A stretch of 64,000 nt of DNA. Origin: Bemisia tabaci. Taxonomy: Eukaryota > Arthropoda > Insecta > Hemiptera > Aleyrodidae. The translations under genes and the position numbers were made by a program. The notes under the pieces were generated by a model that was not told the origin of the DNA, ran no database searches, and worked only from the letters and a program-made list of their open reading frames with translations. Every line of letters begins with the position of its first letter. Position 1 is the stretch's first letter. Of this stretch, positions 1 through 12,300 are shown piece after piece. The DNA lies in NCBI RefSeq assembly GCF_918797505.1, contig NC_092801.1, positions 10,664,001-10,728,000 on the forward strand, given 5' to 3'.

Positions 1-1225
1 GACATCTAGCGTCAAATCTGTGTTGCTGGCAAAAATATCAAAAATATACGGCGAAAATGCCTAAAAAACCAAAAAAATCTCGATGTTTAGGCCCTGTGCG
101 CGCCGGGTTAAACATTTTTTTTCTCAAAATCCTCTTGGCTACCGTGTTTTTTTATCACATAGAACCATTTAAGACCATGCAACATTTGGTTTTGTCGATT
201 TAAAAAAATAAGTCCCACCCTAACGCCCCTTTAACCAGCCAAGAGTCTACGCCCTCAGATGCAAGCCACTAGCCAGTCAAGCCAGTGCAAAGTTAATTTA
301 AGAATCAAGATTTCTGGAAGTGCGTAAACTTATTTGACGTGGACTCTAGCTGTAAATGCGATGCGACCAAAACAGTTTGGTGCTATGAAGATTGAAAAGC
401 TAGGAGAGTTTATAGAATTGACCGTTTAGGAAGATTTTAGGCAGAGCTAGGGTTTTCCCCCTTTTTGATAGAGCACATTAAGGGAAATTAAAAAGTAGCT
501 ACTTTTGATCTTAAAAACTTCTTCAAATTTTCAACTTGAAGTCCAATTACCCAAAAAATGATCGAGGTGATACGGGATTTTTTGCTCACCTCATGGGGAT
601 TTCTATGAAACATGTAAAGAGCTGTTTACTTCGTTTATTTTTTTACCATTATAAGACGTGAAGTTCCTTATCAATCTGGCAATTTTGTACCCTAAATATG
701 ACGGATTAGAATTTTATGTAGCTTTTTCTGGCGACATTATTTTTCCAACTGCTGACTTTAACCCTCTATTAACTCGCGTTCGACAAAAACGAAACTATCT
801 CAATTTATCACGCATTTTTTCTCAATAATTTGCGATAAATCGCCGTCGATAGAAACGCGATTTTATTGACATTCATGCGATGAAATCGCAACTTTTTATC
901 TGATAATATTGCAATGGTCGACGTCGAAAGAATCACGATACATTCTCCGATCACATCGCAATATATCGACATCACTCTTACTCGAATTGTACTAGTTGGA
1001 CTGCCTTTAAAAAAAGAAGTTAGTTCGGAATAAAACCATGCCAATTTTCGTTAGATTAAAACATATACTGGTTGTTTTCTCGAGACATGAGTAATATGGA
1101 GTTTAAGTGCTATCAATTAGTGACAATGAATAAGTCGCAGATTTTAACAGCAAAAAGGCAAATTTCTTGGTATCTTTTCTCTGAATTCTAGTGAAGTTTC
1201 AAGTGTGTCTCCGTCCGCACTATTA

Positions 1226-1536
1226 CGGAGAAAAAAACTTCGTGCGTGGGACCCGAAGTTGAGGTCATATGGATCTCTGAAGTTTTCTGACCACTTATCT
1301 GAAAACTTAGGTCGAGCTGCCGAAGTTCGGGTCAGACATCTGAAATACTTCGATATATACTAGTTCTATATATAGTTCGGGTCAGACATCGAGGCGCTTC
1401 GGTATATATCGAAGTATTTCAGATGTCTGACCCGAACTTCGGCAGCTCGACCTCAAGTATTTAAAACGTAATCCGAAAACTTCAGAGATCCATATGACCT
1501 TAACTTCGGGTCCCACCCACGAAGCTTTTTTCTCCG
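1226..1536. mobile_element. Foldback MITE, cggagaaaaaaacttcg family
   Basis: A 311-bp palindrome with arms containing gggacccgaagtt and catatggatctctgaag. A second copy is at 59751-60105. Here it lies between two related copies of the copy A 3' flank (1011-1170 and 1552-1720). Confidence 0.75.
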
Positions 1537-1631
1537 TGATGGGCGGCCTATAAATCAGGAATTTACTTTGGAATGAAACAATGAAAAATTTCAGTTTAAA
1601 TACAATTTTTAATACAATTTACTGTTTGTTT

Positions 1632-1637
1632 TTTATT
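1632..1637 (-). promoter_or_regulatory. Candidate polyadenylation signal for copy A
   Basis: A minus-strand AATAAA lies about 150 bases past the stop codon, inside flanking sequence that is homologous to the copy B 3' flank. It is only a hexamer match. Confidence 0.4.
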
Positions 1638-1787
1638 CAAGACACGAGTAATGTGGAGAATTACTGCTAACAATTCGTGACATTGAATAAGACGGATATT
1701 TGGGCAGCCAAAAAGGCGCCAAGACAAGTTCAGGCGTAAAATCGAACCAGCTAATGAGTAATGATCTTACTGCATGGCTCAAAGAAC

Positions 1788-3323
1788 TTAGTAATTCTTC
1801 CTAGCGGCAAGAACTGATAACAACCCCTCAACGAGATCGTCACAGCCACCATTCCCTCTGGAAGATCCACAAGCACAAGGAACGTAACCTGCTCTTCCAG
1901 AACCGTATGGACCTCTGCTACAACTTCCGCAGGAACCTCGAGGTGGTCCGGAGCTTCCGCTAGGGCAGCAGTTCCCGCTCGATCCATAGCCACATGATCC
2001 ACAGCGTCCACCACATCCAGATCCGCCATATGATCCACAGCGTCCACCACATCCAGAACCTCCACATGATCCACAGCTTCCACCACATCCAGAACCTCCA
2101 CATGATCCACAGCGTCCACCACATCCAGAACCTCCACATGATCCACAACTTCCACCACATCCAGAACCTCCACATGATCCGCACCCTCCACAAGATCCAC
2201 AGGGTCCACTTAATCCGTAGCAACTGCATGATCCGCAGCCTTTACACGAGGTATAACCGCCTCTGCCGCAGCTTTCACACGATCCGTAACCATCTCCTCC
2301 GTTGCCTCCACACGACCCGCAACCGCTTCTTCCACAGCCTCCGCATGACCCACTACTTCCGCATGACCCATTATATCCGCAGTTTCCGTTCCCACATCCT
2401 CCACATGACCCGTTCACCCCATTTCCACAGCTGCAACCCGATGTGTTGTTTGTCGATGTACCGGAATCCTTAACGTACGATTTGCAGCAGCAACACGAAC
2501 TGTAACCATTGCTACTCCCACACGAACTCCCACACGATTTACCGCAGTCGCACAAGCCGTAACTGTTAAATCCACCAGAGTTACAGCAGCCACACGATCC
2601 GTAGCCGTTACCACTCCCACACGATTTACAACAGCCGCATGATCCGTAGCCATTGTTACAGTCACCAGATTTTGAGCAGCCACACGACCCGTAACCATTG
2701 TCACAGCCACACGACCCGTAACCGTTGTTGCATCCACCAGATTTGCCACCTCCACAGGATCCTCCTTTGGAGCATGCGCCGAATCTGTAGCCAACTCCTC
2801 CGCAAACGTCACAACATCCACAGCATCTTTGGTAGTCTCCACTGGATGCCGTGCGGAAACCGTATTTTCCACCGTATCCGCATGATTTGCAAGAATTCGA
2901 GTTGCTATTAGTGGTATTATTACCACTATTATTGCTATCGTTGTTGTTACTTTCGCTTCCACCGTTGTTGGAATTTTTATCCTGGCTGTTCCCGTCGTTA
3001 TTATTGTCTTTATCATCGTCATTTTTGTCGTATTTTCCGCAGCTCGTGCACCCGCAAGGGTTGTAGAATCCACTGCAGAAGCAGCCGCCCCTACAGATGC
3101 AGGCGTCGTTGGCCGGCAATCCTTGCGCACACAGGTTGTAGACGGCGAAAACACTGCCTGCCTGAGGCTGTTCCTTTTTCTCGTCACAAGTCAGAAATCG
3201 CTGTGAAGTCGTGACGTACAGAACATCAAGTCCGCAACCACCAAATGTGAGAGCAATCACATCTCTGACGGGGAATGGGATCTCTCGCAGTACCTCAGAT
3301 GTCTCCGGGTCCACTTGAAGCAC
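1788..3323 (-). CDS. Copy A terminal exon: last propeller blades plus Cys/Gly-rich tail
   Basis: The exon is open for 511 codons from the acceptor atttcag. The first 65 or so residues ([35 protein letters not shown]) are the regucalcin C-terminus. After that come a [12 protein letters not shown] cluster, an Asp/Asn linker, and repeats built from [16 protein letters not shown] and [12 protein letters not shown]. The last type is a 36-bp tandem unit present about five times near 1993-2190. The end is a short basic segment, AARKNY, then TAA. Confidence 0.92.
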   Translation of the reverse strand: MLQVDPETSEVLREIPFPVRDVIALTFGGCGLDVLYVTTSQRFLTCDEKKEQPQAGSVFAVYNLCAQGLPANDACICRGGCFCSGFYNPCGCTSCGKYDKNDDDKDNNNDGNSQDKNSNNGGSESNNNDSNNSGNNTTNSNSNSCKSCGYGGKYGFRTASSGDYQRCCGCCDVCGGVGYRFGACSKGGSCGGGKSGGCNNGYGSCGCDNGYGSCGCSKSGDCNNGYGSCGCCKSCGSGNGYGSCGCCNSGGFNSYGLCDCGKSCGSSCGSSNGYSSCCCCKSYVKDSGTSTNNTSGCSCGNGVNGSCGGCGNGNCGYNGSCGSSGSCGGCGRSGCGSCGGNGGDGYGSCESCGRGGYTSCKGCGSCSCYGLSGPCGSCGGCGSCGGSGCGGSCGSCGGSGCGGRCGSCGGSGCGGSCGSCGGSGCGGRCGSYGGSGCGGRCGSCGYGSSGNCCPSGSSGPPRGSCGSCSRGPYGSGRAGYVPCACGSSRGNGGCDDLVEGLLSVLAARKNY

Positions 3324-6300
3324 CTGAAATATTTCGAATGATCCAGTTGAAAAGTTTGACAAATAGGTTTTCCGTTGACTGCATACTTTTTTAACGTTAC
3401 TGATATTGGTTGCGTAAATTCATTCTCGTGCTAGAATTTAACTGTATTGATAAACTTTTAATATTGGTGTCTAAACTTTGTGTTTTTTATTCAATTTGTT
3501 GAAAATACATACTATGTGAGTAGATTGCGTGTTGATTCATTGCGTATTTTTGGAACCGAAATCCCGTACAAGCCCACTTTTAAAAAGCTCAAAGACTCGA
3601 TGGAATTTCAGACGTGCTGAAATGACGGGAAAATGATGGAATATGTAATACGGTAGTCAAATTGCTATTTTTTCTCATTACCCGCTAATGTTTGTTAAAA
3701 TAGATCTTATTTCAAAGTGAAATTGTTGCTTCTTAACTGCAGGTAACTAGAATTAAATTCGATTCTGTGATTCTGAAGTTATAGTTTCGACTACTTTATT
3801 GCTTCCAATTGCGAGGAGTAGAAAGACATTTGACGGAAGCCAAAGAAACCAAAGCTCGCTTCTGATTGGTGCCAAATGACATCATTCGGTTTGGCGCGAA
3901 ACCGGGTCGTTTTAAAGTTGCGCTTTTTGAACTGCGCATTTTTCAATGTCTGAGTTACTCTTTCGCATCTCTGATGTGCGCATCTTGTTTTACGCGTTAT
4001 TCATTTTCAGAAAAATGTATTTGCAAGTCAAAAATGTCCATGGTTCGGTGACCCATTGCATTTATATCTTCGTATTTTTCTTTCTATTTATATAGTATTT
4101 TTTATGAATGTCTCGTGAGGAAATTATTATTATCTTTTTTTCATAATAAAAACAAGCAAGTTTTTTGAGAGTACTCGAAGCACTGAAAAATGCACTTACT
4201 TTCCCACCTCCTTGACTACCGACCCATAATTTCCCGCAGCAATCGATTGTCAGTCCATTAGGTCTCCCATCTTGATTTGCTTTATCATAATCGAACACCG
4301 TCCTCTTATTGCCTGAAAAATATGTTGAATTAAGACATTGGAAGCTTGTCTGGGCTTGGAAACCCGGATACGACGCGAAAAAAGAGGGCATACTTAATCT
4401 TCCCTCCTTCCTATAAGTATTCAAAGAAAGATAGCAGCTTTTTATACTTAAGGCGAGCTTAAAATTTGTATGTTAGCTCTGAGCAAAACGCAATTTTTTT
4501 TTTTATTGATTCAAGGGGTGCGCGGTAAGTTTTAAAAACGTCGAATTACACCGCGTTGAGTCATGGAAAAAATCACTGCGCGAGAGGCTCGGTGTAGGAA
4601 GATAACAATTAAAAACGTGTTGCCTAACTTTTCGTTCCACTCCTTCCGACTTAAGGTGATTCGATGCACACCATATTTTAGGTCAGAACGGCATGCGATA
4701 TATCGCATCAATTGGTTCCATTTTTTCAGCTACTTGTCATTTTTCTACAATTTTGAGATCGCAATTCTGTTGTCAGGAGACTTAAGCACTCACTTACCAA
4801 TTTTAACAAAGAAATTCAACGTAATGAAGGCGTGGTTTTTTAAGAGGAGAAAATATCGCATTCAAGTGCAGTTTCGATATCAGTATCGAATGCGATGTTT
4901 TTTCTCTAAAAAAAAAACCACGCCTTTATCACGTTCAATTTTTTTGTTAAAATTGGTAAGTGAGTGCTTTAGTCTCCTGACAACCGAATTGCGATCTCAA
5001 AATTAGAGAAAAATGACGAGTAGCTGAAAAATGGAGCCAATTTATGCGATATATCGCATGCCGTTCTGACACAAAATATGGCGTCCATCGAATCACCTAA
5101 AGGGTGAGACGTGAAAAAGGGCAAAAAAGCGACACAAAAAAGGTTGAATGGGTCAGTTGCGCTGATCACAGAATTTTGTTTTAATGCTTGATTCTTGTAG
5201 ATTAGTTAAAAATAATAAGATCCGTCCAAGCAGCAACTTCCTACGTTCAATATTTACCGAGACAACGAGTCGGCTGTCTTACCAGAATATTCCGTATGAA
5301 TTTCTAGGCTATGACCCTACCTACTGGCTTTTTGCTCCTAGATATTCTTTTTAAAAAAATAAATAAAATAAAAACAATTAATTTATTATTACTATTATTG
5401 ATTTTTTTGTCATGTTTTAATCGTGTGACAAAATTCTCATGCGGGCTCCCAAGAGATAAAATGTTTTCTACGTCTGAATCGAAGAGTTTAGAGTGATATT
5501 TGCACTTCATCTCCGGCCTAAGTATCACAAGCGCCACTTGACGTTTCAAAATTTCCGCCGCCATTGGATTTTTTTACAGAGAAATTGTTAGCTGAATTTG
5601 TTTGGAAATTTCACTGAATTTTATCGGCAGCACAAAGGTAATTCAGTGAAATTTTCGGACAGTTTCGTTGAAAAATTTCTCTCGGAAGAAATAAAATGGC
5701 GGCGGAAATTTGTGAACGTCGTATGGCGCTTATGATAAGTTGGCCGGAAGGTGACGAAATGTAAATATCATTATGATCTCTTCGATTCAGGCGTTGACAA
5801 CCATTTATTTTTTGGGGGCCCATGAGAATTTTCTATACGATTAAAATATGACAAATAAAAGCAATAATAGTAATAATAAATGCATTTTCAAAAAAAAATT
5901 GAAGGAGAAATAAGCCATTCATAGCCAGGAATTTATACAGAATTTTCTAGTAAGAGAGATGAAAAATCAATCGGCATTTCGACGGTGTAAGTCGGCAATC
6001 ACATAACTCGTTTTGCAACGTCGCAGACTTCCTGTCATACTTTAATTTTTAAACGGAAAACTACTCAACGACAATTCTTCAAAACTGCCGTGATTTTTCT
6101 TCTCTGCGCGAAGAAAATTCTGCAAAAACTTCAAGGAATGATGTCAATTTGTTCTCCTTTAAAAAAATAACATAGAGGCGGAGATTTTCAGACACCGCAG
6201 TGATTCAGATTTCAGATATGTGATTGCCGACTTACACCGTCGATTTAAAATTATATCAAATATTGGCATTTTGTGGGCGCACTCACTTGGTTTGCCAGTT

Positions 6301-9300
6301 TTGAGATCGTAGTCGAAACCGTAGATTTTTTTCTTTTTCGTCTCGCACATGTACATTGTTGTGTAGTTGCAATTAAACGCGATTCCGTTGAGGTAGTCTT
6401 CTCTGTCATCCTTCCCGAGAGCGTCCTTCAAACCACACTCCCTCGCCACGTATCGGTACAAAGTGGCGAACCCACTCTCCGTTTCGCCGTTAGGTTTTAC
6501 AGGTCCTTTAGTATCTGCAACAATTCAGTCGTTATAATATCAGAAACTCCTAAATCAGTCGTAATGATATTTAGCGTCTGATTTAAAATGTTTCTTTCTT
6601 TCTCCTCAAATGGACCGTGTTTAACAGAAAGGAACCAAGCCACATCGGCTATTGCCAGATTCAATTGGGAAATTTAATTTTTTGGTTTTGTTGGAGTTTT
6701 TTTAGCCAACATGCGTGCTTAGTCGCCATCGGCTATAAAAGGCTATAAAAAATTGTGTAGCCGGCTATAGAAGCTATTGGAAATTTTACAGCCGGCCGTA
6801 GGTCTATGGTATTTTGGAACACTGATTCTACTGCCAATTTTTACCAGGGTTCCTAGCAATCGTTTGGATGATTCAAAATCGACTGATTTTATTTCAATCA
6901 CAAGAAAAGGGTATTTTTCATTTTCATACTAGATCATTGTTAGGCAAGACAGCCGTAAGTGCAGCCGTATCTTCTGCATGCTTTCGTGATTGCATTTTGG
7001 ACACGCAACAAACGCGTTTTCAGGTTAAAAATTGGCAGAGGAGGGCGGCTTTTTACTTGAAAGCACTATTTTTATTGGATCTTTGGGAGAATAATGTCAC
7101 TTGTTGCTGTCTTTCCTGAAACTGCGTCTTTCTTGCGCCCTTACGTGGCTTTCTCACATGTCTCGTTTCGATACAATTAAGTTGAATTTTGTTGTTTTGG
7201 CAATTTCCGTGATTTCATCTAAAAGAGCTTAGATGTATTTTGAAGGAGACTCTATTTCGAAAATTCGACACTCTCTACTCTGCCGTGCTAAGGAAGAACG
7301 CCGTACGAGCCTTCATGCGTTACCAAATTTCCTTTAATAAAACACAAATTTCCTGGTAAACTTATGAATATTTTCCTTCCAATTTTTCAGATAATTCTGC
7401 TCGCAATTTCACCGGAAGTCCCCGAAAATTTCAAAGGAAAATACTCGTATCTTTTCTCAAATATAAACATTTTACGGAAGGAAATTTTGCAACTCTCGAA
7501 TGTTCGTACGGCGTTCATCCTTAGCACGGCAGTGCTGCTCTCTTCACTATCACGGCAGATATTTCAGTGATTTCATCGAAGAGAGATCAGACGAATTTTG
7601 AAGGAAACTCAATTTCGAAAATTTGACCCTCACTGCTCTCTTCGCTATCACAGCAGCTCTGCGACCCATTATTTCATTTTTTTTTTTTTTTTTAAAAAAA
7701 ATGTTCACGAAGTGACTCAAAGAGGCCCGCGGAGCACTCGTCTGTGGTTGGGCCGCATAAAGGCCGGGGCACGGTAGAGTACCTGTATAGGGAGAGTACC
7801 GACAGATCGGTTCATGGAGGGCTTAGGGCCCAAAAGTTCAGCCATCCTTCTAACCAACTTCTAACACACAAAATTTCACTGTCAGTCTGCAAATTCCAAT
7901 TCTAACCAAGATGGCCAAAAATGTACAGAAATGGGCGTTCTTCCGCAAAAATGAGTAAATTTATGCAAAAACTGAGTCAAATACGTGATTTTTAAACGAT
8001 GGTTCGTAACAATTGTATTAGTAAATCGGTCTGGATAATCGAAATTCATAGGTTGGCTGCATTTCTGGACCCTAACTTTATTCACAGAAGCATCGGTGAG
8101 GGCCTGATGGATTTTCGGAGTTTCACATCTGTCCATATTCTCGCTATATAGGTACTCTAGGCAGCTCTGCGACCCATCATTTCATTTTTTTTTTAAAAAT
8201 GTTCACGAAGTGACTCAAAGAGGCCCGCGGAGCACTCATCTGTGGTTGGGCCGCATAAAGGCCGGGGCACGGGACCCCTCGTAACCTAAATACAGGCTTT
8301 TGTGCTTTTGGAATGATGAGTGGACAAAATCTTACTCATGAGGAGATGCCCGAAGGGGTCGGCCTTTCCGTCGTTGAATACGACACCACGTTTTTCTTTG
8401 TCATGTCGACTTATAATAGTGATCTCCGGACAAGTATCGCAGCATCCGTCCCACTTCATCTTCGCCATTTTCGGTCCGTAGCCAATTATATACTCGTTGC
8501 ATGAGTCCAGAAGCGGGATCACTGAGCCCAGTGGCTCATCTGCAGGTACAAAGCAATGTTAAAGTGTGAAATCTCTCTCAAAGTATGCCCATTACAGAAA
8601 AATAACTCCGTTTACGCGTTTTACACTGGAAAAAAAACACATTGGATCTAGAGTGCAGACTCTTAAAAACATCGACAAGAAAAAATACTCTTGATTCAAT
8701 CGGATTTTTGCTTAAATCAAGAACCAAACCTCTTAATTTGAGCGGATTTTCCTTTGATTTAAACATTTAGCAGGAGTATTTTTCCTTGTCAATGTTTTCA
8801 AGAGTCTGGACTCTAGAACCTGTGTGTTTTTTTTGTTTTTTTTCAACGTAAGTTACATTCGAAGAGTGAGAATATCTCTGAGTGAAGTAAAAATCTAAAC
8901 TTAGTTAAAATGACTTTGTAGGTGAGTACGTAGCCAAAGCGCTAAAAAGGTGGAAGAATAACTTAAATAAAAATTAAAAATATTTGGTCAAATCTCTTGT
9001 CGCACAATTGCTGTCGTTTTGAAATTGAGTTCTCAGAATCTTCCTTTAAAAATCGAGTTCTCATAGTCGTCGTTTCATTTAAACTATATTAAATACGAGA
9101 ATACGACCCTATTTAAGCACACTATAAAATGGACGTATTTCTGTCAAACGGAACTAAGCGCCAATTTGAGTTCCTTTTGAGGAATTTAGAATGCCGGATA
9201 GCGCGTTCTGTCAAACGGACCTAAGCGCCATGGAAAAGCATTGCGAGTGTAGGAAGGGAATGAGCCCGACGCCCGGTTTCGCCGCCAATTCAAGCCCCCC

Positions 9301-12300
9301 TCTACCTTCCTCACCCTATGGCGCTTAGTTCCGTTTGACAGAAATACGTCCAAATATCGTATGGACCTAAGTAACATGCAGCCCGTTAAGACAACCGACG
9401 AAACGATTACTTAGGCGACTGCCTCAGAGATGGGTATATGGATTACATTTTGCAATAAGCAGCCAATATCTCTGGCCCTTACATAAAAGCACATATCTGT
9501 ATAGGGAAACCGAAACCTATGGCATGTATGTTGTTTCTAAAATGGACCAGAAATAGTGGTTCCTTATTGCAAAATATAATCTATATGTACAAAGCTGGCT
9601 CTCTTCTTCTGACGATGATTAACTATTCCATTGACGATTTTTATCGATCGGACAAATCCTTAATTTTTACCGATTTTTGAATTTTATAAAACGAATACGA
9701 TTTAATGTGCTCGATTCGAGACTGCCTGACAAACAGGGCTATGGCCCCAGTCGTTCGCGGAAGAAGAAGACCTAAGTTGTAACCGTCTTTTGAAATCACC
9801 ATTCCGCTAATTTGTCTCAGTAATTTTCGAGTTTAGGGTAGGTACCGAAAAAAGGATTACCTAATTCACAGGTGCAGGATGTGCAACCAGTGTTTGGGTC
9901 GTACATGCAGACTCTTCCAACGTACTGATCGATGAATATAAGAATATCATTCTGTTTATCGTAATGCGGATTATCCAAGTGGTCGAAAGGACACGTGACT
10001 TGTCGCATAAAATAATCGCAATTGCAGTCGCAATCGTTGTTTGTGGAATTATTGTTGGAGTTGTATTGAGTTGTGCTGTTTTGATTTGTGGAACTGTCTG
10101 GAGTTGTGGAAGTATTCTCAGGGGTGGTGTTTTCTGCGGGTGTTTCTTCAGCCCCGTGCACTACTTGCAGCGAGAGTAGCAGCACCAGCCATATCCAGTG
10201 ACTGAAAATTCAAGAGATAATCCTCAACGTGCACATAGACGGTGAAAAAAGGGTGACAGGTGGAAATGTCCAACACAAAATGTTCAATCACCAAAAACGT
10301 CCACACTTAAATGCCCAAACATTGTTTATTACTCAACACAAAATGTCCATAAACTGCAATGTCAACAAAAATTTCAGTTTCTTATTTGTCTTTCTTCAAA
10401 GAACTTCAAAAAAATTGTCAAGAAAAGTAGAAAAAAATACTAAACACTATGAAAGAATTTTGTGACCTAACCCAATGAATTTAACAACTGGGCAGTTGGA
10501 AGTTCCAAATTCTCATTTTTTTGCAACGATTTGGACACGTTCTCTCTTGGAACATATTTTTTTGTAGGGCATTTTGCAGTTAGGACATTATTTTCTTTTG
10601 GAATTGTAATTGGAAATTTTACATAGGACATTATTCTTACTGGACATTTTCTAATGGACATTTCCTCTGAGCACCGTAAAAAGAATCATCGCTCTTAACA
10701 TGCTCCTAGTGGATCCCAGGTTCTATACCGAACAGGGTATGGATTCGATCGATTCACACTGAAAAAAAATTCTCGGCGTTTTTACTAAGGTCCGTTGGTA
10801 CCTTTACCATCTCACTTTTTTTAAAAATTGGTAGTTTTACCAAGACAGACTGGTAAGTTTACCTAAAAACCGGTATTTTTACTGTATTTTTCAGGTAAGA
10901 ATACCACTTTTATTGGTAATCAATTCCCGGTAACTTTGCCATTTTATCTCAATAATTCTACCACAGTCGATACAAAATATTGGTGTTTTTACCAAGGTCT
11001 AGTAAAATTGCCGAGAAAGTTCAATAATTTTACCGAGATTTCTTGGTAAAGTTACCAATTCCATTAATGGTAGTTTTACCAAGAAAAAATTGGGATCAAA
11101 TAGAACCCTGAATTATCGGTAATTTTACCCTTTTCTCAGTAAATACACCGAGATTTTTTTTTCAGTGCATGTCAATGGAATCGACACCGGCTCTTTAATC
11201 ACTTGTCGGTCGAATGATTCACGTTTTTATTTTTCAATCAATTCATGTCGATCGAATCCATACCCTTCCGTACCGACTTTCTCAGTCGTGCTTACAATTT
11301 TACGGTAGAGTTCAAAATGATTTCGATCCCTTTAACAAGGCAACATTGTTGTCGAGACTGGATCATTATTGCAAAAGAGCAGTGGCGTGGCGTGTTATGC
11401 GATGTATTGATTGATCTGTCATTTAAACCTATGGAAAAGGAGCGATAAACAGGGTGTTTGCAACGGAAACCTTAAAAATCGATTCTTCACCATAGCTTCA
11501 AATGGAGAAAATCGATAAGCGATCACTCACGCCTTACCACTGTAAGAGAAATCGACGGTGTAAGTCGGCAATCACATAACTCGATTCGCAGACTTCCTAT
11601 CATACTTTATTTTTTAAACGGAAGACTACTAAACTGCAATTCTTTAAAACTGTCATGATTTTTCTTTTCTGTGCGAAGAAAATTCTGCAAAATCTTCAAG
11701 GAATGATGTCAATTTGTTCTCCTTTAAATAAATAACATAGAGACGGAGATTTTCAGACGCCGCAAACGAGTTATGTGATTGCCGACTGACACCGTCGAAA
11801 TATCGTAACTCCCTGTAGGACTGTGGAAGGATCGAGAACAGTGGCGTGGCGTGAATTGCGATATATCGATTGTTATGCCATTTAAACCTATGAAAAAAGA
11901 TCGATTATCAGGGTGTTCGCAGCGAACACCTTAGTAATCGATTCTTTACCATAGCTTCAAATGGAGAGATATCGATAATCGATTATTCACGCCACGCCAC
12001 TGATCGAGAAACGTGGCAGATATGGCAGAGCGCCAGAGAGTAATATAACAATGGCCTGTGCGTACGTAAAATGTAAGAAAAAATATTTAAAACGACTCTT
12101 AATAGATGTACAGTAGTTTCTCAAAACTTAAATCGTGTAAAAAATAGTGTCCAAGAAACTTTAACAAAAGGTACCCACGATTAGTTCTTTAAAGAATCCT
12201 GAAAGACAATTTTACCCCCATCACACTGGAAAAAAACACATTGGATCCAGAGTTCAGATTCTTCGACATCGACGTCATCGACATCAATGCAGAGTGCGCT

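Noticed and set aside
1994..2911. Long plus-strand open frames rich in His/Ile opposite the Cys/Gly tail (also 21434-22345)
   Set aside because: They are antisense shadows of the Cys/Gly/Ser repeats, have no signal or domain, and shift with the repeat number. Frames read from the same strand in other phases were also discarded.
9186..9377. Small frames ending in [14 protein letters not shown] or FGRNTS-like peptides at many places
   Set aside because: They all fall on ggacgtatttctg foldback MITEs and are translation artefacts of these repeats.
10210..10236. Apparent nonsense codon (TGA) near the start of copy A, suggesting a pseudogene
   Set aside because: The start shown by open-frame reading lies in an intron. 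A conserved upstream mini-exon with ATG splices to 10201 in phase and bypasses the stop in both paralogs.
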